The notes beneath the pieces were generated by a model. It saw only the letters and a program-made list of their open reading frames with translations. It ran no database searches and was not told the origin of the DNA. Position numbers and translations under genes: made by a program. This document shows positions 45,828 to 56,961 of a stretch of DNA of 64,000 bases, piece by piece; position 1 is the stretch's first letter; the number at the start of each line of letters is the position of its first letter. Origin of the DNA: Ricordea florida (taxonomy: Eukaryota > Cnidaria > Anthozoa > Corallimorpharia > Ricordeidae); NCBI GenBank assembly GCA_949710005.1, contig OX453275.1, forward strand, positions 5,911,969 through 5,975,968. The letters are read 5' to 3'.

Positions 45828-46026
45828 CAAGAAATTGGGTAAATCAAACGAGTTGATTAAGTAAGTTATACCACTGTAAGGTAAAAGGGAGGTGCTGACG
45901 TTTTGAGCATTAGCCCTTCGTCATTCGCTCTGACGAAGGGCTAACTCTCGAAACGTCAGCACCTCCCTTTTACCTTACGGTGGTATAACTTACTTAATCA
46001 ACTCGTTTGATTTACCCAATTTCTTG
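45828..46026. mobile_element. Fold-back element with hammerhead-like motif
   Basis: Arms of about 90 bp start CAAGAAATTGGGTAAATCAA. Near the centre each arm holds CTGACGAAGGGCTAA and CTCGAAACGTC, a CTGANGA ... GAAAC arrangement like a hammerhead ribozyme core. I associate such motifs with Penelope-like retroelement ends. Confidence 0.6.
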
Positions 46027-46159
46027 AGATCCAAACTGTACCTGTGTGGATTCAATGCTAGTGGTGTTGAAGCAAGTTATGCTTAACTAATTAGCTTGGC
46101 TTGCACAAGATAGGATGGTATTTTAAGCCCTCTACAAAAAAATAAACTATTCACTGCAC

Positions 46160-46951
46160 TGTTGCTTGGGGTCAAGCCGCAAATATTTAACTAAACAAAA
46201 TTGTCATTTTACTAAAGCGAGTTCTTCACTTAATGCATTTTTTAGACTACAAATCTCGCACTGTACTTCTTTTCGTTAGTTCCCAAATCTTACCAGTAAA
46301 ATTGCTTTATTTTAAATTGGTTGCATCTTTGGTACATGATGCTGCTAGTCAGCATGCTCCATCCAATATTTCCAATCTATTTATTCATTCTGAAAAGATT
46401 CACCCCTACTCTACATGATTCTCACAAGCTGGGAACCTCCATATAAAAATGTTGAGAACAAATCAGCAGCTATTTTCATTCTCAAAAATTGGTGCTAAAA
46501 TATGGAATGGCATCCCTCCTGAATTTAGTGGGCTCAGGAAAGCACCCTTTAAACGTAAGTTGCATCATTTGCTTCTACAGATTCTTGGAACTGAGGAGGT
46601 GAATGTTGAAATGCGCTATAAACATTGATTTTTCTAAGCACATGCATTTAATTATTAGTTCCCCTGTGTCTTAAATGTTAAGGTGTTTTTATTTTTTTCT
46701 TTTCTTAATTTAATTCATTATTAGTAGTTTGTTTTCCATTTCTTCTTTTTTCTTTAATATATTGTTATATCTATTTTCTTTGGACATATATTTTCTGTTC
46801 GCTTTTTTGTTTGTTTCTTTGTTTTATTAACTTAGACATCCACTCTAAAATTAAGTGGCCTGCCTAGAATGGCTACAGTATGCTAATTGCAGGCTACTAT
46901 GGTCTCTGTATTGGTTTTTAAAATAAAGTGCATGTTGTTGTTGTTGTTGTT
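46160..46951 (+). mobile_element. LINE 3' remnant
   Basis: Broken ORF2 end: LFVSSQILPVKLLYFKLV, then FSKIGAKIWNGIPPEF and a stop at 46626-46628, followed by a UTR with AATAAA-like sequence and a GTT microsatellite tail. The same LINE type as the remnant at 480-956 (FFVSSNILPIELLYFE). Confidence 0.75.
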
Positions 46952-47622
46952 GCTATTTACAGTGATTGCTAACACAGAAAAAGCTCTTCTGTGGAGATAC
47001 AAGAATTGACATTTCTAGCCATTACCAAATATTGGATTAACCTTGAAGAACATTTAAGAATTAACTACAATGATCCCTTCCTGGACCTTAACCAGTCCCA
47101 TGCAATAAATACAACTTAATACAGTACATCTGGGGTTAAGTTCATGGAACGAAGCGGCTGTGGTTGTGTGTGACCATGTCAAGATTGAGACAAGATCGTC
47201 TGCACTGTATTCGACATGTTCTGTTCATTTTCAGATTTCAACAGCACTGAATCACTCACAAAATCACTCACACTAAAAGCAAGTCTCTTACTATTTCTTC
47301 TTTGAACATGTGCTTTTGCTATAAGTATTTGACACTAAAAAAGTGATTACTATTGATGACATTGTTCTCAATGTGAATCTAGTTCTTAATTGTCACATGT
47401 CAAAATTAGTCCAATGGACCAGTAGATCAAAGACAGAACTTAAACAAAACTAGTAGTTTCTTTCAACCAAGTGGCATGGCATAAAACAGTGTCCTGTCCC
47501 TCACCCCCTCCTTCCCCCTACCCACTGAGGATTATGCAATAAGTGAGAGTAAGTGAAGTGAATACAGCTGTACAGAATGTATCCCAATAAGATTCTGTCA
47601 AACTGGGTGAAAAACTAGAAAA
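46952..47622. other. Intergenic stretch past the METTL26 3' end
   Basis: No coding sequence recognised; should include the METTL26 3' UTR. Confidence 0.45.
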
Positions 47623-49028
47623 CTAATTTATCTTGCAGAATATTATTGCCTTGTTATTAGCTGGCATGTCATACTGAAAATAACAAAAGAAAGCATCAGT
47701 TAGTTAATGCAATATTGAATTTGAGAAACACATTGGCTTAATTAGGTTAACAGGAAATAAAGGAGGAAGAAAATTTAATGAGAAATAAGAAGCTACATGT
47801 ATTTTACATGTGCCCAGTGTTCAGATGGCCCAGAAAAATATGGAGTTGCATATTATAGTTTATAGTTTTTGTTCTGGGACAAAATATTTCAATCCTATAT
47901 TAGCCAAATTTAAAAGTTGTTAGAACTTCCCAAAATTTCCTGATGCCCCCCTTTATGACTCTTGCACTTATTTCTTGCCAAAAAAATAATAGTTTTGTAA
48001 GATTGTTACTGTTCAAGAAACCTCCTGGGAAAATGGTTTCACCCTCAAGCTAAATAGACCTGTTTATGGAGTTGGGAGGAGTTGCTTACAACAGATACTA
48101 ACATTAAAATGAAGATCTAAGGAGAAAATCTCTGATTCTGATATGGCTGCAGTTCCGATTTCAGAATTTGTAGTTCCCCAATGATTACAGGGCCATAACC
48201 AGAAAAAATATAACTGAGGAAATGTCCAGGGTTAATCTGTTTTACAAGGTACTTAGGGTGTTCACAATGACTGCATTTAACAAAAAAAACTAAAATCATG
48301 CATTATTTAACAAGAATTTTATCTTATGGTTTCAAAATGATGTCCTCCGTTTGTTGTTTACTGACTATTGCACTGGACTGATGCAGTATCTAAGTTTCAC
48401 CGATAAAGTTTCTGCTGTATTTCCAAACTTTTCTCCTCATTAATTGAGATAATATGTTACCATCTTAACAAAGTCCAGTCCATTTTCCTCTGCAATCATA
48501 GATAAGTCACTAACATCTCTTAAACCCCAGGAGGAAGAGCTGAAAATTTTGAACAGACAAAATTGGTTTTCATTAGCAACTTTAAGAAACTGTACAAGTT
48601 CCTCCTACATTTGTGCCAGTAAGAAGAGTGTTTTAAGGACTACAGTCAACCCTCTCAAAGAGGGACACTGTCAGGATGGAACCCGACAGTCCCAAGGTGC
48701 TTGGCTTTTAGAGAGTTTAGTTACAGTAAAATGATTGAAAAATGGTAGGGACCAACACCATGTGTCTGTAGGTGTTCATCATTTATTTTTTATTTTTTTT
48801 TTATTTTATTCTTAAAATTATAAATTACATTTATTCCATTTTTTTGTATTCATGTATGTAATAATCTTGTCCTCTATGTATGTACAAATTTTCTAGCAGA
48901 AATTATATGTTTTCCCATATTATATATATTATTTTATGTTGTATATATTTTAAAACTACACTCCCTAGATTAGCTATGCTATTTGCGGTACGTGTACAGT
49001 TACCTTTCTCTTATATTTGTTATCAAAA

Positions 49029-49063
<35 letters not shown>

Positions 49064-52000
49064 TAACAATACCAGTAATAATAGAGAGTTGACTGAACTA
49101 CTGTCACTTCTAAAAGCATCTACTAATACTTGCAGTCTGTTCCAAACAGACCTTAACTGGTGGACAAATATTCAGTTCATCTTTGGTGATTAAAGCATTG
49201 TTACACTGTACAGTACATACCATGCTCTCAGATGTGCATCAAACTGGACATTACTGTCCGGAGTTATCACCCCATTTACAGCAAAAGGCTGACAAAAAAA
49301 GAGAAATTAAATCAGAACAGCTGAAGGTTACCACTGACACAAGCCAAAAATCAAAATTACAGTTCTCCTCATTTAGTGCCATACACTTTCTTCCATGTTT
49401 GGTTAGAGAATATGCTGTTTGAGCAATTCAAAATCTACATGTTGGTCAATTTCTTCAATCTTATTAACTGTTCGATTGACAAAGTATTGATATTGTTAGT
49501 AAGAGTTGCATTTTGATCAATCCTGCCAGGGAAAGAGTGTAAGATAATGTATATGAATAGATCGAGACTGCAAAGGCAAAGTATAAACTAATATTGTAAT
49601 TCTCTCAAAGAGTATAGGCATTATAGATCCTCCAACATTTTCTTCACTAGCATCCGGCCATCTTTTTATGGTACTGTACGTATATGTATATATTACAGTC
49701 GATTGCATCTACCCGTGAACGCACGCGCTCAAAACATGTTTTCACGTGACGTCAAACGTCTGAGTTTCAGGCGTCAAACTTTGAAGTTTTCCCGCCCAAA
49801 TGTGAAGTTCCCTCGATTAACAATTTTTGAAACTGCACCCTTGCTGATGCGTAATCTTCTCCCAACTTCTGAAAAACAATAATCCTGTGCAAGTTCTTTT
49901 ACTTGATTCCGCAAATCGCTTGAAAGTGGGACACCTTTTTGATAATTTCTTCCTTGTTGATATTGAAAACATCTTCCCTTTGAGCAGTGCCGAGAAGGAT
50001 AACTTCACATTTGGGCGGGAAAACTTCAAAGTTTGACGCCTGAAACTCAGACGTTTGACATCACGTGAAAACATGTTTTGAGCGCGTGCGTTCACGGGTA
50101 GATGCAATCGACTGTATGCAGTGGTTCAGTTTTATCTTTTGTTTCAAATTTGGTTTTCTTTTGTTTTGGTTATGGTAATTTGATGATAATGAGATTGTGA
50201 CAAGGGAAAAAAAATTGAACCAAGGATAAAAATGGATCAGTAGGATGTTAGCGACGATATACCCAGGTTTTCCCCAGTGCGCTGGTTGCGTCTGTGGAAA
50301 AAAAACAATAGATTCCATATTTCCCCTTTTTGAACCCCTCAAATTTAGTGACAATATGCCCGGGGTTTGGTGGAAAAAAATAGTAGATTCCACTGGTGGT
50401 AGATCACAGTTGGTTCAAAGGTGAACGGGGCGGACAAAACGATAAATTCCAGACCAAAATCCCGATCAAAATCCTGCCAATCACCCCTGGTATATTGTCG
50501 CTAATATCCTTCTAATATCCCACAATATCCGCTAATATCCCATTTCACTGGTGCAACTGGTATTTACAGTATTTGTATATGCTCACAGCCCTTTAATAAC
50601 TATTGGGATGGGGGCTAATGTGAGCCTACATTGTATGTTGACAATCAAAATGCACCATAAATATAATGATTTGGTAATAATACCAATTAAATTACGCAGC
50701 ACTTTTCAGTACTTATTTCTCCTGAAAATTTCTTTGAACGTGGCATTACTTACACCATACACCATCAAAATCCCTTTTGGCTTGAGAACTTTACTTGATC
50801 CTTGTATAAATCCCTGTGAATTGATATAGCATTACATCCTGTCAAACTACGAAACAACTTGCCATGTAATCCTACTTCATTCACAGCTATGGGTCAAATC
50901 TTCAATATTATTAAACACTGTTTACATGTACTTTGGCAAGTCAAGTTTACAGGTCCTACAGGGAATGGACTTAATTGCCTTATATCAAATTATAAATATG
51001 TAATAATAACTTTCAAAACTATACCCACTGGGTAAATGCTAGCAAAAAAAAAGTATCACATGGGATTGTAAGACAGAAATCAGTTCTTACCTTAGTAACA
51101 GAAAAATGTGTAATATGTGAGACATTGATAATGGTGATTAGGTCACATGGTTCTACAGAGGGCCACTGCTCAGGTGGAAGACTTGCATCCAAGTATATTG
51201 GCTGCTTCACATTTCTTACTCTAGTATTCTTTATATGGCCTATGGTGCTTAAAAAAAAGTCAAGTATATATACATTTAATAAATAAATGTTATTGATCAA
51301 GGGCGAAGGCCATACTGAGAGGGTATCAGCCCTGGATCTTGACAGTATGGACTGAGCCCAGTGAGGTCTGTACAGAAAATACCAAGGACAGATATTCTCC
51401 TAATACAGTCTCAAGCAAGCTTGGTTAACAAAAGATTTATTACGTGGATGGAAATTGCACTCATAATTTGTGTACTGAAAAAATGCTGACTTGAAGATCT
51501 GTCAAGAATGTTTGTATTTCAAGGTCAAAACAATGTATTTTAGGGTATTTTATTTTTCTAGCTATGCCATCATGAGTAAATTGTATTGATGAGGCCCTGT
51601 TAGGGGGGGAGGGGGGGTACCCATTTCCCCCATCTGAATTTCACAAGCATTTGGCATTTGCAAAAGATTCTTATGTCGCTTGTTGGAATTTCATCTCAGA
51701 GGAGTTGTCAGGGAATTTGACTTTGCTTGATTGAAACAAAGCTATAATAATAGATTGTACCTTTATTTATTAAAAGAAAACAATACAAAGACAAACAGGA
51801 GAAAAAGCTCAAAAAAAAGGTTAAAGGAAGTGGCCTGTTCTAGCCATATTTGACGTCGCTTTTGCTAATTCGTTGGAGTAGTCCATCGTTTGTTGCTAGT
51901 TCGTGGCTCTCATGTCATTGATATTTGCCAAAAAATAGTTCCTTCTTTTCTCCACCTTAATTAATTTGATGGACAAAAATATGGCTTTGAATTATATTTG

Positions 52001-52857
52001 AAACATTATCTGGTGTGAATTATTATTGGTAAAATCTTGGCCCTCGTGGGACAAGAAATAAGAAATCTTATTGGCTGAGTTTAGTTATTGGACTGATTTA
52101 GTCATGTAATAATATTTCTCATGCAGACTGTCAACAGTTTCTTTAAGCATAACATTCATCTAGAGTGGTTCTGTAAATGTAACTTATGCTACCTAATAGT
52201 AGCTTTCAATTGAAAATCCAAAATTCATCTCTGGGCAGCAACAACAGGTTCTCACAGTCCAATGCTGGGGGGGGGGGGGGGGTTAGAGGTGCTTGGAAGT
52301 TTTTTTACTTAACCAAGCAGTGCACTCTGTATTTTTTATCATTCTTTAAGAGAGGGGTGAAGTTAAAAGGGGGGGAGGGGAGGGGGTGGGTACTGCCAGA
52401 TTGTAGTTTTCCCCAAAACAGGTTTTGCCAAGATATCAAACCCAGAAATACATCTTCAAAGCATGACTGGCTTAGATTTCCATAGCACTCCATACTGCAC
52501 GCACGCTGTGGTTGAATTGAATATTTCGGACAATGTACAATCTAGGTGCAAACATAGGCATTTTTGTTCATCCATACGGCTACATCGTGCCAAATGAAGT
52601 TGGGGTGGCACCAAAATATAGCTCACAACTAATTCAATGAAAATTTGCAAGAAGAATTTCTACCTTGACATCATGCGCTGATCAATATCTGTAGGCTGCC
52701 ACGATGATTTGGCGAAGGCTTGAGCAAAATGAACTACATGTTGCCCAGTTCCTGAACCAATTTCAAGAGCTTCAAAAATTCTATCTTCGGCAAAATGTTT
52801 CTTAAGAACTTCAAGAATATAGTCTTTATTTCTTTCAGCTGCTCGACAATGCTGCAT
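47623..52857 (-). CDS. METTL26: Methyltransferase-like protein 26 (UPF0585/DUF938)
   Basis: Six minus-strand exons (52857-52664, 51247-51091, 50813-50754, 49288-49221, 48539-48461, 47673-47623) join exactly in frame to 202 aa, close to the roughly 204 aa of the vertebrate protein. The N-terminus reads RAAERNKDYILEVLKKHF, then EALEIGSGTGQHVVHFAQAF, the glycine-rich SAM-binding loop, then WQPTDIDQR. Later exons give YLDASLPPEQWP, DLITIINVSHITHF, GSSKVLKPKGILMVYG, PFAVNGVITPDSNVQFD, SSWGLRDVSDLSMIAEENG and the family C-terminus YDMPANNKAIIF. A class I SAM-dependent methyltransferase fold is expected; its substrate is not established. An in-frame ATG further upstream (52953) would add 32 residues, but the chosen start fits the family. 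It is transcribed away from SLC25A17, with a MITE just upstream of its start. Confidence 0.92.
49028..49082. repeat. AAT microsatellite
   Basis: TAA-type tract grading into ACAATA units, in an intron of METTL26. Confidence 0.9.
49696..50114 (-). mobile_element. Tc1/mariner-like mini-element retaining a paired-type HTH
   Basis: Nearly perfect inverted ends of about 115 bp start CAGTCGATTGCATCTACCCG. TA flanks both ends (49694-49695, 50115-50116), the Tc1/mariner target. The minus-strand interior (about 49935-49812) encodes GVPLSSDLRNQVKELAQDYC followed by FSEVGRRLRISKGAVSKIV, the paired-like helix-turn-helix found at transposase N-termini and in Pax proteins. The catalytic domain is gone. In a METTL26 intron. 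Confidence 0.8.
50242..50510. mobile_element. MITE in a METTL26 intron
   Basis: Inverted ends AGGATGTTAGCGACGATATA and TATATTGTCGCTAATATCCT. Interior pieces recur around AATAGATTCC. Confidence 0.65.
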
Positions 52858-52996
52858 TCTTATTACAACTCCCGTACCCCGAAGTACCTGATGCAGGAAA
52901 GTCCTAAGAAATATCAATCGTGACACATGGGTGTATCGAATCAACTGCACCATCTCTGACCCAGTCCTACAGCTCGTCTACCTGACAAAGGGACCC

Positions 52997-53383
52997 TTCG
53001 AAGGTTGTTTACCATTTACCACAAATTCCCGGAAATTTCGGTTTGGAATTTTCGTTCGGAAAGAACGGTACGTGTCGTTTACCATTTGCCCCCAAATTTC
53101 CGGATTGTCGCGCCGCGCTAGACTGGATTTATATTTGTTGTTGTTGTTGAAGCGATTACGCTCGGAGAGGCCTGAAACTAGTACGAAACTCGAGAAACTT
53201 GTAAATGGTAAACGAATTTCCATTCGGAACTCGTCTGGCGTCCCAACCGGGAAAACGGGACTACCTTTTCAGAATTTCCGTTTGTCCCGGGAATTTTCCA
53301 GTGGTACGAACCGAAAAAACGTTTACCATTTACATCCCAACCGGAATTTCCGGGAATTTGTGGTAAATGGTAAACAACCTTCG
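52997..53383. mobile_element. MITE between METTL26 and SLC25A17
   Basis: About 45-bp inverted ends contain GGTTGTTTACCATTTACCAC and a CCCGGAAATT block. It lies 140 bp upstream of the METTL26 start, in the shared upstream region. Target duplication unclear. Confidence 0.7.
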
Positions 53384-53677
53384 TCTCTTCACCCAACACT
53401 TGACTTCTCTTCATGTCCATTATTTATTCAGCAATATAAAATAGTATGCCGGTCACTACATAAGCTGTAAATTGAGATAAAAAACCATTACTGACTGCAC
53501 AGCAAACAGATGGCTAACTATAAGGAGCCCCCAAATTGCCCTTTACGACTCCATACCCCTGAGAAAAGGAAAAATTGTGTATATAACTCGAGTTATTTTT
53601 GTCATTTTTAACATCTGTAAAATGATTTAAGACTTAGAAGTTTCTATCACTTCAGCAACAAGAAGAGATTTCAGGAA

Positions 53678-53885
53678 GGTCAACCGGGGGGTAGTTTAGA
53701 AATTTTGGGGTGGGGATATGCCAATTTGTTTTAGTGACAATTCCCGCTTTACCTAATCTAGCAGATAATCTTCAACAAATTGATCAGTTCCCTGGTATGC
53801 TGTTCTAGACCCAAACTCTCTGATTTATACATCCTATCCCAGACTATACCGCTTAAAAACCATCCCCTTCACAGCGGTACATACT
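53678..53885 (+). mobile_element. Truncated copy of the 33-kb Mutator-like MITE
   Basis: Shares GGGTGGGGATATGCC and CCCTTCACAGCGGTACATAC-type blocks with 33071-33426. Left G tract short, right end lost. Confidence 0.6.
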
Positions 53886-54100
53886 CTTCCCTCACCAAAG
53901 GATGAACAATTCGCCGACTACTGATGACAGCTTACATTAGGAGTGGTCTCATTGACATCACCTGATCAATCGCCCGCGATAGCAGCATTTCCGGTCAGCA
54001 ATTGCACGCAATTCACGTACCGTGAACATGACTTCCTTTGTTGCAACAGAAACATCGTAAGGGAAAACGTCTGCTTTTCTCACAGTTCTAAAAATCCAAG

Positions 54101-56278
54101 ATGACTGTGTTCTCCAAGACTGTAAGCTTTAATGATCTGGTACCGCTGCTACTGGCCTTGGAGTTACCAGCCACACTGAAAATGCTGTTTTCGCATCGGA
54201 ACTTTGTACACGCTCTTGCCGGTGCCGTGGTAAGCCGGTGAACGTTTTTACCTTGTTACATAATTCTATATATCTTTAAATCCCGCGTCGTCTAAGGATT
54301 TTTAAGTGCTTGCTTTCTCGGTTCAGACTCGTTATTAGAGTTTTGTTTACTTCCTAGTTCGCCTGCTAAATTTATTTTAGAAAAATCTTTTTGCTGTCGT
54401 CTTTGAACATGAACACGCTGAAATCTGAGTCACCTAATCGGTGACCAAGATCTACACAGCAAAGACCGAAGATCGAAGACCAAAAAAGCAGAAGACCAAA
54501 GTCCGATATTTGCATTTTCACCCAGTACTTAGTTGGTTTGACCTTTGTTTTTTTTTTTTTGCTCTGGAAAATGGATACCCTCTTGTTTTTAAGGCACTTA
54601 AAAAGGAGAGGATTCAGACTCTTATACACTGTTTGATTTTCAATTTTCCCTTCTTTTCTGTTCGATCTTCATGATCAGTATTCAGAGGAATAAAACATGA
54701 CGATTGGAAATCAAATGGAGTAAAAACTAAGTGGAAATAAAACATAATGTTGTTAACGATAAAAACTATTGAATATTTACCTATACCTTCAAGATCAAGA
54801 AAAAAATTCGAAATAACCTCTGCTTGTCTTACCAGCGATAATTATATATACGTTATTTACAAATAGAATAGACTGTGTACATAAGACCCATTCTTAAAAG
54901 TCTACGTGCTATTTTTTGATTACAAACATAAAATTGAATTTCATCAAAGTGCAAAATGTACATTTACATATACATATGCACCTCAGTACTTGCGGGGTCC
55001 TCAATCCACAGACCATGTATAGGTTCTTAATTTCCTTGGGTTATAGAATTTTTTTGATTCCTGTATTCCAGGGAAGCATCACAGCAATGTCGGTCTTCTT
55101 CCCATTAGATACAGCAAGAACCAGACTTCAAGGTTTGTCCATCTCTTGCCTTATATGTATATGTACAGTGTGCTGTAGCATTGCAGCTTTTAGTAACTAC
55201 AGGTTGCATAAATAATTGTAGTCATACAATTTCGAGTTCAGTGTGTTACATATTTGCACAAACAGCTTGTGTAATTTGAACTTCTGAAAAACTCACAAGT
55301 GCAAATAGATCACAAATTGAATCAAAAAACGACATGATTATTGTTAGTAATTATACACAAAATGATTTTTACACATTTTGTGCTGGTATTACTTTTTCTT
55401 GCAATTTTGGTAATTTTCTATAACATTTACTAGTTTCTCCAGAATTCTCATTTTTATATACTTGTAATCATCCCTATGCTTTTGTGATTTTTTGCTTTAG
55501 CTTGATATGATAAATCCTCTATTAAACCCTACTCTTAAATCAGCTCTCCTCTTGTTAAAGGAAGAAATGTATCAAATCCCTCCCTCTCTTTTAACCCTTC
55601 TCTCTCCCAAGAGTGAGTCCATAGATTTTACTCTATCTAACTCCAGACGAAATTACTCGTCAAATGGAGACCCCTTGGGAGTGACTTAGGGTTAAAAAAC
55701 TATCTCCCTTTAAAAACTATCTCCCTTAACCCTTTCACTCCCAAGAGTAACTTTATAGATTTTACACTGTCTAGCGCCAGACAATTTTACTCATCGAATG
55801 GCGCCAAATACTTGTCAAATTACCCTTTCTCCCCTCCTCTACCACTTCACAAGTAAAAAAACACGTTTACTCCTCACATGTTCTACACCATGTTTTCCAT
55901 GGTTAATAACAATCCATGCTTCAATAAAGTTATATTGTAATTTATCTTGTCCTGATAGCCAACAATGTACTGCCTTTCAGCTAAATCAGTAAGCCCCCCT
56001 TACTCCAAAAAGCCCCTGCCTTAAATGTACCTAATAATAGAGAATTTATGGTAAGTGATGAGACCCTTTAACTGCAAGGGTAAATTCCAGCAGACCACAC
56101 AGCTTTAAAAAGTTAATTTTAAGCTCTGAATCATGAAATTGTGATATTAATTGGCCTTCCGAACTTGTGAGATTTAGAGGGTTGAAATTTAGACAGGAGA
56201 AGGCAAGACCAACACCTAAAGAGCCTCAATAATAAACAAATAGTGAGAGCCTTAACCCTTTCACTCCCAAGAGTGACT

Positions 56279-56323
<45 letters not shown>

Positions 56324-56392
56324 ATGGAGACCCCTTGGGAGTGAAAGGGTTAAAAACTATCTCCCTTAACCCTTTCACTCCCAAGAGTGACT

Positions 56393-56437
<45 letters not shown>

Positions 56438-56506
56438 ATGGAGACCCCTTGGGAGTGAAAGGGTTAAAAACTATCTCCCTTAACCCTTTCACTCCCAAGA
56501 GTGACT

Positions 56507-56551
<45 letters not shown>

Positions 56552-56620
56552 ATGGAGACCCCTTGGGAGTGAAAGGGTTAAAAACTATCTCCCTTAACCC
56601 TTTCACTCCCAAGAGTGACT

Positions 56621-56665
<45 letters not shown>

Positions 56666-56734
56666 ATGGAGACCCCTTGGGAGTGAAAGGGTTAAAAACT
56701 ATCTCCCTTAACCCTTTCACTCCCAAGAGTGACT

Positions 56735-56779
<45 letters not shown>

Positions 56780-56927
56780 ATGGAGACCCCTTGGGAGTGA
56801 AAGGGTTAATTACTATGTTATTAGTACATGAAATGGAGGCCATGATACAATGTACATTTACAGCTTTTTTTACTAGTGACTAATTAACAATTAGACCCGC
56901 AGCCCGCAAGGGCTACGGGTCAATAGC

Positions 56928-56961
<34 letters not shown>

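Noticed and set aside
56335-56883. 182-aa open frame with four 38-residue repeats
   Set aside because: It is an artefact of a 114-bp tandem unit being a multiple of three; no start context or family similarity.
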